Source: Flavobacterium sp. N2270 (GTDB lineage: Bacteria > Bacteroidota > Bacteroidia > Flavobacteriales > Flavobacteriaceae). Taken from it: DNA of 64,000 nt. Positions within the stretch are counted from its first letter, which is position 1. Every line of letters starts with the position of its first letter. This document shows positions 18,576 to 25,615 of the stretch, in pieces. The stretch is taken from contig NZ_CP110005.1 of the NCBI RefSeq assembly GCF_025947225.1, positions 2,294,001 through 2,358,000 on the forward strand, given 5' to 3'. The notes under the pieces were generated by a model, which was given only the letters and a program-made list of their open reading frames with translations, had not been told where the DNA came from and searched no databases. The position numbers were made by a program, and so were the translations under genes.

Positions 18576-18699
18576 AACACACGCTACAAGCAATTTGGGG
18601 ATTTGGCTTGATGGAAAAATTGGTTTGTATTTGGAAGATTTGGCAAATCCGAAAGATAACGCTTCCTTAATCCCAAACTGCTTGTAGCGCGAGAACGTT
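18576..18699 (+). repeat. attC-like site aC17 (family I)
   Basis: Joins C17 (TCGCCTAAC) to C18 (GTTATAACGC). Arms CTACAAGCAATTTGGG / CCCAAACTGCTTGTAG pair. TTTGTATTTG in the middle. Confidence 0.8.
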
Positions 18700-19056
18700 A
18701 TAACGCATAAACTCTGTGCGTGTAAAAAAGCTGTTTAATAAATTCCGAAAACAGAAATTTTAACCGAAAATATCCGAACTGATTTTTGTTGATTTAAACT
18801 TAAACTGGCTTCAGAAAAACTTCAGAATTTGAATTTCTTTGTGGAGTTTCACTCGCCGAATTTTAAGCTTACGTTTGCGAACTTTTCAGTTTTCTACTTA
18901 TCCAGAGTTTGGAAAGTTTTGGATTTAAAAATTTGAACTACTTCTATTCTATTTTTTTTCAATAAATTGAAAAACCTTAAAGCTTTCGTCCGAACTGAAC
19001 GTAGCAATTCTTTGTGTGTAAACTGAGTTTTAACTTTGTGTTAGTTTACGCGTTAT
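18700..19056 (+). other. Noncoding cassette C18
   Basis: Ends GTTATAACGC / GCGTTATAAC are perfectly complementary over 10 bp, so it is a bona fide cassette of about 480 bp including its site. I see no ATG-started ORF of useful length on either strand, and almost no ATG at all. The body is AT-rich with TTTGTG motifs; TAACTTTG near 19031 resembles a -7 element. It may supply a promoter or an RNA, or be inert. Confidence 0.7.
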
Positions 19057-19187
19057 AACAGCAGTTAAATTCCATGGCTTTGGTTTGGGCTTTTCAGCGG
19101 AAAATAATGCGGTTAATTAAATGTTTTGTATATATTTGTGTTAGCCGTAGCTTAATTATCGCCACTGGAATTTAGCTGCAAACCGTT
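19057..19187 (+). repeat. attC-like site aC18 (family E)
   Basis: Joins C18 (GCGTTATAAC) to C19 (GTTGTAGTAC). The 3' arm ends GCAAACC before GTT, one of three sites with ACCGTT instead of ACGTT. TATATTTG present. Confidence 0.84.
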
Positions 19188-19653
19188 GTAGTACATGGTT
19201 TCCGAAATGACGCAAAATGAAATTATTCAAGTTTTTGTATAAGAATCAATTAATAACTTTGTGTAGAATTTTTGAAAAGAACGTAATCGTAAATCAAGTA
19301 TTTTTTCGAAAATTAGAAAATTCTCAAAACTGAACTTTGTCGAAAAGTTTGCTTGAAAATCTTTGTGCAGAAATCTTGAAAAGAACGAAAAAGGAATTCA
19401 AGAATATTTATTGGAAAATTAAACTTTACGAAATCTGAACTTTGTAGAAAAGTTTGCTGGAAAATCTTTGAGTTGAAATTTTAAAAAGTGCGTAATCGTT
19501 AATCAAGCTTATTTTTTTTTAAGTTGAAAATCTCAATTTCTGAACTTTGTGGATAAATGAATTGCTGAAAAACTTTGTGTTGAGAGTTTGAATTCAACTT
19601 ACATAAATTCGTTCCGAATTGACGCAATCTGAATTAAAACAACCACGTACTAC
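19188..19653 (+). other. Noncoding cassette C19 with internal tandem repeats
   Basis: Ends GTTGTAGTAC / GTACTACAAC pair perfectly. The body is built of three to four imperfect units of roughly 110-120 bp containing CTGAACTTTGT, GAAAAGTTTGCT and GAAAAGAACG. The final segment (about 19587-19640), with AATTCG-ttc-CGAATT and GACGCA, recurs in C37 and C42. The longest ORF (19217-19333, 38 aa) is not convincing. Confidence 0.75.
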
Positions 19654-19783
19654 AACAGCGGTTAGCAAAAACCACAAACGCTTGGTCAACTTTTGGAAAA
19701 CCCTGTCGGATTTTCCAATTTTAGTTTTATATTTGTTGTGGTTAGTCTTAAATCTTTGTGGCTTTCGCTAGCCGCAAAACGTT
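19654..19783 (+). repeat. attC-like site aC19 (hybrid, D arms with K middle)
   Basis: Outer arms (GCGGTTAGCAAAA / TTCGCTAGCCGC) match family D. The middle (CTTGGTCAACTTTTGGAAAA, then CTGTCGGATTTTCC) matches family K. A clear modular hybrid. TATATTTG present. Confidence 0.83.
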
Positions 19784-19798
19784 GTGGTTAATTTTGAT

Positions 19799-20239
19799 AT
19801 GGAAGAACTAATACATTATTTATTCAATTCTGACCTAGAAAATGCAGAGAAATTAATAAAATCTGGTATAGATATTAATACCAAAAAAAGCTCTGGAATT
19901 TATCCTATAGATGCTGCTATTAACAGCGATAACCCAAAAGTTTTAGAATTTATAATCAGAAATGGAGCAGATGTAAACATTGAATATGGACTACCTCTGA
20001 GTATAGCAATTGATTATTGTATGGATGGAATGATTCAAAATGATATCGAAAAACCTTATCCCGAAGCAATTGAAATGATTAATATTTTAATCCAGAATGG
20101 AGCTCAAATAGATATAAAAAATAGAAACGGAAAAACTCCAATTGATGTTTTAAAATCATACGCTTCTCAAAAAGATAAATTAGAAATACTTAAAAACATA
20201 TTTAGAGGTGTTATAAAAAATATAGACGATTATTTATAA
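19799..20239 (+). CDS. Ankyrin-repeat protein (cassette C20)
   Basis: 146 aa cytosolic protein with about three to four ankyrin repeats: LENAEKLIKSGIDINTK, GIYPIDAAINSDNPKVLEF then IIRNGADVN, and IEMINILIQNGAQIDIKNRN then GKTPIDVL. Repeats span nearly the whole length. Protein-protein interaction role; partner unknown. The ATG at 19799 is used rather than a GTG inside the core. Confidence 0.85.
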   Translation: MEELIHYLFNSDLENAEKLIKSGIDINTKKSSGIYPIDAAINSDNPKVLEFIIRNGADVNIEYGLPLSIAIDYCMDGMIQNDIEKPYPEAIEMINILIQNGAQIDIKNRNGKTPIDVLKSYASQKDKLEILKNIFRGVIKNIDDYL

Positions 20240-20249
20240 AACTAACCAC

Positions 20250-20379
20250 AACAGCGGTTTGCTTCAATGGCTACTTCCGGATTTTCCTTCGGAAAATCCG
20301 CTGCTGAATGGAATGTTTTGTTATATTTGTAATGGCTTGGTGTTGGCTCAACGCCACTGTAAGCAAGCCTCATAACGTT
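20250..20379 (+). repeat. attC-like site aC20 (family B)
   Basis: Joins C20 (TAACCACAAC) to C21 (GTTACCGCC). Inner hairpin loop CCTTCGG. The 3' arm ends CCTCATAAC, slightly degenerate. TATATTTG present. Confidence 0.85.
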
Positions 20380-20398
20380 ACCGCCAATTTTAAAAAAA

Positions 20399-21190
20399 AT
20401 GAATAAATTAAAACAAGTTTTTTTCCTGATACTAACTGTATCACTTTTTACTAGCTGTGATTTTATTAACAATGCTTTTACATATAAAGACACAACTGAA
20501 GGGTTCGTAGAAGCTTTAATAGATGAAGATTTTACAAAAAGCTTAACTTATATGGCTACAGAAAATGAGGCTTATAAAAACACAAATGTTGACACGCTAG
20601 AGTTAGGTTTATTAAATGTTAAAAATGTAATAGTACAGAACTTTGGTAAAGAATTAAGCTATAAATTTATAAGTGCTAATAAAACCTTTTCAACAGTTGA
20701 AGGAGAAAGTACTGCGCCAAATACTACCGTAGCACAAATTGAATTTTCTAACAACAAAGAATTTGGAGTTTTTGAAGTAACATTTGATGATAACTCAAAT
20801 AAAATATTACACCTTAAAACACTTAATTTCAAGGAAAAAATTCCAAATATGGTTTTTTTCTGGTTATTCGGAATATTAGCAATTTGCATTCCTATTTTTA
20901 ATATTTGGGTGATTCGAAAAATTAAGAAAAGTAATTTAACGAAAAAATGGCTGAAATACATAGCCGTGATATTTCTAAATGTTCCTGCAATAACTTATAG
21001 TGCAGTTTACGGACTTTCTTTTAGCTTATTAAATTTTCAAATATTATTTGGTATTAGTTTTTCATATATGGGATATTTAAATTCAGTTTGGACTTTCGGA
21101 ATTCCATTAGGAGGAATTTATTGGTTATGGAAACTGAATAAAACGAAAAGTGAAATCGTACTAATTGAAAATGAAATAGCGCCTGAATAA
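20399..21190 (+). CDS. Membrane-anchored lipoprotein, DUF3887-like (cassette C21)
   Basis: 263 aa. Lipobox FTSC (Cys21), then a DUF3887/NTF2-like domain of about 120 residues (DTTEGFVEALIDEDFTKSL). Three to four membrane helices follow (MVFFWLFGILAICIPIFNIW, IAVIFLNVPAITYSAVYGL). The combination of a lipoprotein-type signal with polytopic helices is unusual. Function unknown. Confidence 0.75.
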   Translation: MNKLKQVFFLILTVSLFTSCDFINNAFTYKDTTEGFVEALIDEDFTKSLTYMATENEAYKNTNVDTLELGLLNVKNVIVQNFGKELSYKFISANKTFSTVEGESTAPNTTVAQIEFSNNKEFGVFEVTFDDNSNKILHLKTLNFKEKIPNMVFFWLFGILAICIPIFNIWVIRKIKKSNLTKKWLKYIAVIFLNVPAITYSAVYGLSFSLLNFQILFGISFSYMGYLNSVWTFGIPLGGIYWLWKLNKTKSEIVLIENEIAPE

Positions 21191-21201
21191 AAACTGGCGG
21201 T

Positions 21202-21331
21202 AACAGCAGTTAAAAGCAATGGCTTAGGCAAGGGCATACTTCCGAATTTTCTCCGAAAATTCAAAAGTTTGCGTTATATTTGTTTTGGCTTGGTCTTGGT
21301 TCGTCGCCACTTCTTTTAGCTGCAAAACGTT
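21202..21331 (+). repeat. attC-like site aC21 (family A)
   Basis: Joins C21 (GGCGGTAAC) to C22 (GTTAGGCGT). TATATTTG present. The right core GTTAGGC matches the classical GTTRRRY consensus. Confidence 0.87.
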
Positions 21332-21368
21332 AGGCGTCAGTTTGACTCAAGAAACTTAAACACATTAA

Positions 21369-21866
21369 ATGAAAAAAATTTGCATTATATTATTACTATT
21401 TACAGCTAAAATTTATTCTCAAGAAATTTTAAAAGAGGATGAAGTTTATTCTGAAAATAATTTGGTTTATAAAGTTAAAAATTCTGAACTTTTTACTGGA
21501 AAAATTCAAAATTTTAAAGGTAAAAACCATTTGACATATGAAATAGAATTTGAAAATGGCGTTTTAAAAAAAGGCATCGAATATTTTAATGGAAAAGGAC
21601 AAATTATTGCTGAAGAAATTTATTATTATGCAAACAATCGAATTGTAGAAAAGAAAATTAAATATTCTTTAGATCATAAAACTTTATGGATTACTTATTA
21701 TAACGAATTAGGTGAGAAAGTATTGGAGGAAGATTTTTATGAAAATAAAACAATTTACAGATGTCCATATTTAAAAAACAAGAAACATGGAATTGTTTTT
21801 TCTATAAATAAAAAAGGCGTGAAAAGTGAATGTAAATATGAAAATGGAAAACTGATTAAAAATTAA
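21369..21866 (+). CDS. Secreted YwqK/MORN-like repeat protein (cassette C22)
   Basis: 165 aa. Signal peptide MKKICIILLLFTAKIYSQ, then short MORN-like units (GVLKKGIEYFNGKGQIIAEE, LKNKKHGIVFSINKKG) typical of proteins annotated as YwqK-family. Despite that name, no toxin is encoded nearby. Ends pair with a one-base bulge (GAACGCCTAAC / GTTAGGCGTCAG). Confidence 0.75.
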   Translation: MKKICIILLLFTAKIYSQEILKEDEVYSENNLVYKVKNSELFTGKIQNFKGKNHLTYEIEFENGVLKKGIEYFNGKGQIIAEEIYYYANNRIVEKKIKYSLDHKTLWITYYNELGEKVLEEDFYENKTIYRCPYLKNKKHGIVFSINKKGVKSECKYENGKLIKN

Positions 21867-21877
21867 ACCGAACGCCT

Positions 21878-22007
21878 AACAGCGGTTTGCTTCAATGGCT
21901 ACTTCCGGATTTTCCGACGGAAAATCCGCTGCTGAATGGAATGTTTTGTTATATTTGTAATGGCTTGGTGTTGGTGCAACGCCACTGAGAGCAAGCCGCA
22001 GAACGTT
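21878..22007 (+). repeat. attC-like site aC22 (family B)
   Basis: Joins C22 (GCCTAAC) to C23 (GTTGTGTGTAA). Inner hairpin loop CCGACGG, a variant of the CCTACGG loop elsewhere. TATATTTG present. Confidence 0.87.
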
Positions 22008-22027
22008 GTGTGTAATTTTAAAAAGAA

Positions 22028-23002
22028 ATGAGACAGAAAATTTTATTATTATTGACTTTTATAAATTTTATAAATGTTCATTCCCAAAAGTTAAATGGAA
22101 CTTGGATTTTAGAAAAAACGGTTTATGAAAATGGAAATCCTTTAGAAATAAATCATACTTTATATTCCACTTTTACCGAATATGAATTTTTAACAAACTC
22201 TATTAAAATAAATGACCAAAAATTCAATGCAAATTATACAAATAATTCAATAAAACTTGATTTTAGAGAATTGCTTTTTTCATTCGAGAATAAATATTTA
22301 CTAATTCAAGAAAAAGGTGATGACAAAATTCAAATTTTATCTAAAAAAGAAGATTTTTTAAGTAAAAACATTGAATTCAAATCAGAAATTGAAATAAGAA
22401 ATCAAGATACTCTTTACATTTCGAATGAAGTTTATAAACCACAATTTAATAACGAGTTAACATTTGAAGATTTTTTAAGAAAAAACATCTCGAAATACAC
22501 ATCAGAATCTACAAAAAACAATTTATTTAAATCTGAATTTGTTTTAACTAAAGAAGGGAAAATTAAAGACATTAAAATTTTAAGCGGTATTTCAAAATCA
22601 TTTGATAACGAGTTTATTGTAGCTTTAAATAAAGCCGAAAGATATTTTAAAAATCAAACTGGAAAAGATTTTTTAATAAAACATAATTTTAATTTTTTTC
22701 AAATGTTTAAAGGATTAACTGAAAAAACAGAGAAAGAGTTTTATGCTATTCAGAAAAAAGGAAATTTACACTTTCAAAATAACGAATTTGATAAAGCAAT
22801 TATAGAATATGAAAAACTTAATATTATGGATTTAAATTCTATAAAAGAAAGATTAGGATTTTTATACAGTGAAGCATTTATAAATTTAGGGATTTCTTAT
22901 TTAGCTGTAAATAAAAATGAAGAAGCTTGCAATTCATTTTCAAAAGTTGGAGACATAAGAAATTTCAAAGTCAGAAATTATTTAATAAACTTTTGTAGAT
23001 AA
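22028..23002 (+). CDS. Secreted lipocalin-like/TPR protein, second copy (cassette C23)
   Basis: 324 aa, identical to the C4 protein at 5884; the nucleotide sequences also look identical from the core through the stop codon. Architecture as in C4: signal peptide, lipocalin-like segment, TonB-like middle, TPR-like end. Such identity at 16 kb distance implies recent copying of the whole cassette. Confidence 0.83.
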   Translation: MRQKILLLLTFINFINVHSQKLNGTWILEKTVYENGNPLEINHTLYSTFTEYEFLTNSIKINDQKFNANYTNNSIKLDFRELLFSFENKYLLIQEKGDDKIQILSKKEDFLSKNIEFKSEIEIRNQDTLYISNEVYKPQFNNELTFEDFLRKNISKYTSESTKNNLFKSEFVLTKEGKIKDIKILSGISKSFDNEFIVALNKAERYFKNQTGKDFLIKHNFNFFQMFKGLTEKTEKEFYAIQKKGNLHFQNNEFDKAIIEYEKLNIMDLNSIKERLGFLYSEAFINLGISYLAVNKNEEACNSFSKVGDIRNFKVRNYLINFCR

Positions 23003-23014
23003 AAAACTACACAC

Positions 23015-23144
23015 AACAGCGGTTTGCTTCAATGGCTACTTCCGGATTTTCCTACGGAAAATCCGCTGCTGAATGGAATGTTTTGTTATATTTGTAATGG
23101 CTTGGTGCTGGTTCAACGCCACTGAGAGCAAGCCGCAAAACGTT
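23015..23144 (+). repeat. attC-like site aC23 (family B)
   Basis: Near-identical to aC4, as expected for a copied cassette (a few substitutions such as CTGCTG for CAGCTG). Joins C23 to C24 (GTTAGCGGG). TATATTTG present. Confidence 0.87.
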
Positions 23145-23152
23145 AGCGGGTA

Positions 23153-23180
23153 TGGCGGTAGAACCGCAGAACTACCGCCA
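23153..23180 (-). terminator. Hairpin after the reverse-oriented C24 gene
   Basis: Perfect 9-bp inverted repeat TGGCGGTAG / CTACCGCCA with a 10-nt loop, just downstream of the minus-strand gene at 23198. No clear T-run follows, so termination is a guess. Confidence 0.4.
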
Positions 23181-23197
23181 AAGCCAACTAAATAAGA

Positions 23198-23416
23198 TTA
23201 CTTTTTAAAAGAGAATTTATCTCCTAAAATTTCTAATCTTTGACCTAAAACTTGCAAATACTCATTCATAAGTCTTGATTGCTTATAAAGTAAATCTTTG
23301 TTTTGGCGGTCTAAATCAACAAATGCTTGTGTGCGCATAAAATCGTTTAAAGCATTTGTTTTTGTTGCTAATTCCTGTGCTTCAATTAGAAGTCTGTCAT
23401 AAAATGAATTTTCCAT
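23198..23416 (-). CDS. Small phage-type helical protein, reverse orientation (cassette C24)
   Basis: 72 aa, starting MENSFYDRLLIEAQEL. All-helical, with the pattern (LNDFMRTQAF, then LLYKQSRLMNEYLQVLGQRL) seen in short phage proteins related to crAss001_48; this is by recall, not search. It opposes the array direction and so needs its own promoter on the right. Function unknown. Confidence 0.65.
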   Translation of the reverse strand: MENSFYDRLLIEAQELATKTNALNDFMRTQAFVDLDRQNKDLLYKQSRLMNEYLQVLGQRLEILGDKFSFKK

Positions 23417-23480
23417 AATCTATGTGTTTGGGTTTTATCACTCCGCCCAGAAGTTTATCGTTAAAAAGCCACAATCCGCT

Positions 23481-23603
23481 AACACGTGTTTTGCAAGATT
23501 GTGAAATATGTAGTAATTTCAAGTTTTGTAGTTCGAAAGGCATTTTATCTTATCCGAAAATATCCGTTTACGAAGTTCACAACCTCGCAAAGCACCATAC
23601 GTT
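23481..23603 (+). repeat. attC-like site aC24 (family G-like)
   Basis: Joins C24 (ATCCGCTAAC) to C25 (GTTATGTGT). Arms GTTTTGCAAGATTGTG / CACAACCTCGCAAAGC. The outer part (ACACGT / CACCATAC) is irregular. Confidence 0.75.
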
Positions 23604-23627
23604 ATGTGTCAGCTTAAAAAAAAACCA

Positions 23628-24311
23628 ATGAGCAACAAACAGAAATTCTACATATTGACTTTGGCGACAGTATTTTCTATTAGTTGCGGGACAGACAACA
23701 AAAGTAAAATCGAAACTAAAACTGACACGACCACCACTAAAACTGTAATTAAAGCTGATAGCTTGAAGCGTGACAAAGTTGAACTCAAAGAGACATTTAA
23801 TCAAGAAGATTTACCAGTTAATGAATATCTGACCGAAAAACTAAACCCAATACGAACCAACTTTAAGAGAATTAACTCAATTGCAAGTTGGACAACTATA
23901 AAAACCAATGACATTTGGGAAACTACCGAAGGTGGCAAAGCAAAATTTTATTATCTAAACGGACAATTAGAAAAAATTACAACTAGACATTTCGGTGATA
24001 CATTTCAACTATTGACTGAATATTATTTATTAAACAAACAACTTTCGTTTGTATTTGCTAAATTATATAAATACAATAGACCAATGTATTATGACTCGAA
24101 ATCTATGAAAGAGAATAATGACACAGAAACGTTTGATTTTGAAAAATCAGAAATAATTGAAGACCGTAGTTATTTTGAAAACGGAAAACTACTTCATCAA
24201 TTAAATAATCAAGATTGTGGTTCTCCTTTCGAAAACGATTATTTACTTGAAGAGCAAAAAAGAATAAAAACAGATTATGAAAAACTACTAAAACTTGAAA
24301 CGACAAAATAA
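23628..24311 (+). CDS. Lipoprotein of unknown function (cassette C25)
   Basis: 227 aa, lipobox SISC (about Cys19), then a low-complexity Lys/Thr linker and a folded domain of about 150 residues (KFYYLNGQLEKITTRHFGDT). The ATG at 23628 is chosen because the upstream ATG (23604) is part of the cassette core. Envelope-anchored; no family recognised. Confidence 0.75.
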   Translation: MSNKQKFYILTLATVFSISCGTDNKSKIETKTDTTTTKTVIKADSLKRDKVELKETFNQEDLPVNEYLTEKLNPIRTNFKRINSIASWTTIKTNDIWETTEGGKAKFYYLNGQLEKITTRHFGDTFQLLTEYYLLNKQLSFVFAKLYKYNRPMYYDSKSMKENNDTETFDFEKSEIIEDRSYFENGKLLHQLNNQDCGSPFENDYLLEEQKRIKTDYEKLLKLETTK

Positions 24312-24324
24312 AAGCCGAACACAT

Positions 24325-24452
24325 AACAGCCGTTTGTTGCAATTGCTAGGCTTGGCTTGTGTTCGGAATTTTCTCCGAAAATTCAACGAGGAGTTTTGTA
24401 CTTGTAAACTTTTGTATTAAATTTACGCAACTGCCACAAGCGGCAACACGTT
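24325..24452 (+). repeat. attC-like site aC25 (family C)
   Basis: Joins C25 (ACACATAAC) to C26 (GTTGTGTGTAA). Arms GCCGTTTGTTGCAATTGC / GCAACTGCCACAAGCGGC. Inner hairpin CGGAATTTTC-tc-CGAAAATTC as in family A. TTTTGTACTTG in the middle. Confidence 0.86.
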
Positions 24453-24491
24453 GTGTGTAATATTCCAATCAACCGTAAACTGAACTAAAAA

Positions 24492-24833
24492 ATGACTGAA
24501 TTACAAACTATAAAGGAAAATTTTAAATCGGATTTAAAAAAATTACGTGTTTTATTAATTATACTGACTTTAATCCAAATCGGATATATGATTATAATCT
24601 TTGCTGACACAAAACTGTGGATTAAACTCGACTTTGATTATAAAGCAAACTGGCTGATTTGGGGACTGAATTTAATTGTGGCAGGAATTTTCCTGTGGTT
24701 TAATTGGACAAGAATGCCAATTAAAAAAAGCACAAAAACAAACAATACATTTATGATTTTGTTTTTAGGAATTATTGGAATGTGGTTATGGATTCCAAAC
24801 AAACGTGAAATAAATAAACTGTCTGAAAAATAA
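24492..24833 (+). CDS. Three-TM small membrane protein (cassette C26)
   Basis: 113 aa. Membrane helices at LLIILTLIQIGYMIIIF, WLIWGLNLIVAGIFLWF and FMILFLGIIGMWLWIP; short charged ends. No family recognised. Confidence 0.72.
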   Translation: MTELQTIKENFKSDLKKLRVLLIILTLIQIGYMIIIFADTKLWIKLDFDYKANWLIWGLNLIVAGIFLWFNWTRMPIKKSTKTNNTFMILFLGIIGMWLWIPNKREINKLSEK

Positions 24834-24846
24834 AAATACTACACAC

Positions 24847-24974
24847 AACAGCCGTTTGTTGCAATTGCTAGGCTTGGCTTGTGTTCGGAATTTTCTCCGA
24901 AAATTCCACGAGGAGTTTTGTACTTGTAATCTTTTGTTATAAATTTACGCAACTGCCACAAGCGGCAACACGTT
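24847..24974 (+). repeat. attC-like site aC26 (family C)
   Basis: Joins C26 (ACACACAAC) to C27 (GTTGTAAGCA). Nearly identical to aC25 one cassette earlier. Confidence 0.86.
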
Positions 24975-24989
24975 GTAAGCAAGTTTAAA

Positions 24990-25418
24990 ATGAGTGCTAA
25001 AAACAAAATATTAGATATAATCATAATATCATCATTTATCTTAATAATTGGTTATGTTTTTTATGGCTTATATTTAATGGTTGATGAAGATAAGTATGGA
25101 GATTTAGTATATGTAAAAGGAAAAGTAGAAGACGGTGATTTAATCCTGAAGTGTAACAAAGAATATTTTAATAACAAAGAATCTGAATTTGATGAAATTG
25201 GAACAATTGAAAAGTCATTTGGAGAAATTTATGTTTGGGATAATAAAAATACTTTAAAAAGGACTTTGTATGATTGGTGTGAAAAACAAAACGCACAGAA
25301 AGTAATAATTTTAAGAGCAAAACGGAAAATTAAAAACCAAAGTGTTCCGAAAATTGAGGGTAAATATAATTACTTATTAAACTCTGCCGAATATGAAAAA
25401 ATTACAGAAACTTTATAA
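24990..25418 (+). CDS. Single-TM anchored protein (cassette C27)
   Basis: 142 aa. N-terminal membrane anchor (IIIISSFILIIGYVFYGLYLM), then an extracytoplasmic mixed domain of about 110 residues. No family recognised. Confidence 0.7.
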   Translation: MSAKNKILDIIIISSFILIIGYVFYGLYLMVDEDKYGDLVYVKGKVEDGDLILKCNKEYFNNKESEFDEIGTIEKSFGEIYVWDNKNTLKRTLYDWCEKQNAQKVIILRAKRKIKNQSVPKIEGKYNYLLNSAEYEKITETL

Positions 25419-25431
25419 AAAACCTGCTTAC

Positions 25432-25562
25432 AACAACGGTTTTGTTCAATGGCTTGGGCTTGGTTTTTCCTTCGGAAAAACCTCTATGATTCGTAATTTT
25501 GTCTTATATTTGCTTTGGTCAGTGTTTAATCACAAGCCACTGAAACAAAGCCGCAAAACGTT
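25432..25562 (+). repeat. attC-like site aC27 (family D middle)
   Basis: Joins C27 (GCTTACAAC) to C28 (GTTGGCAGA). Same middle as aC12, but arms TTTTGTTCAATGG / CCACTGAAACAAAG with compensatory changes. TATATTTG present. Confidence 0.85.
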
Positions 25563-25615
25563 GGCAGACATTATTGACATACAAAACCGAATACAAAATC
25601 TTAATTTAAGAATAA

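Noticed and set aside
19217..19333. 38-aa ORF in C19
   Set aside because: Lies in tandem-repeat sequence, is not preserved in sister cassettes C37 and C42, and has no recognisable feature.
21369..21866. Toxin-antitoxin role for the YwqK-like C22 protein
   Set aside because: The family name is historical; the protein is secreted and has no toxin next to it.
23422..23631. 69-aa ORF spanning aC24
   Set aside because: Mostly attC-like sequence; no independent support. The same applies to reverse-strand ORFs at 33211, 24839, 43607 and 45773.
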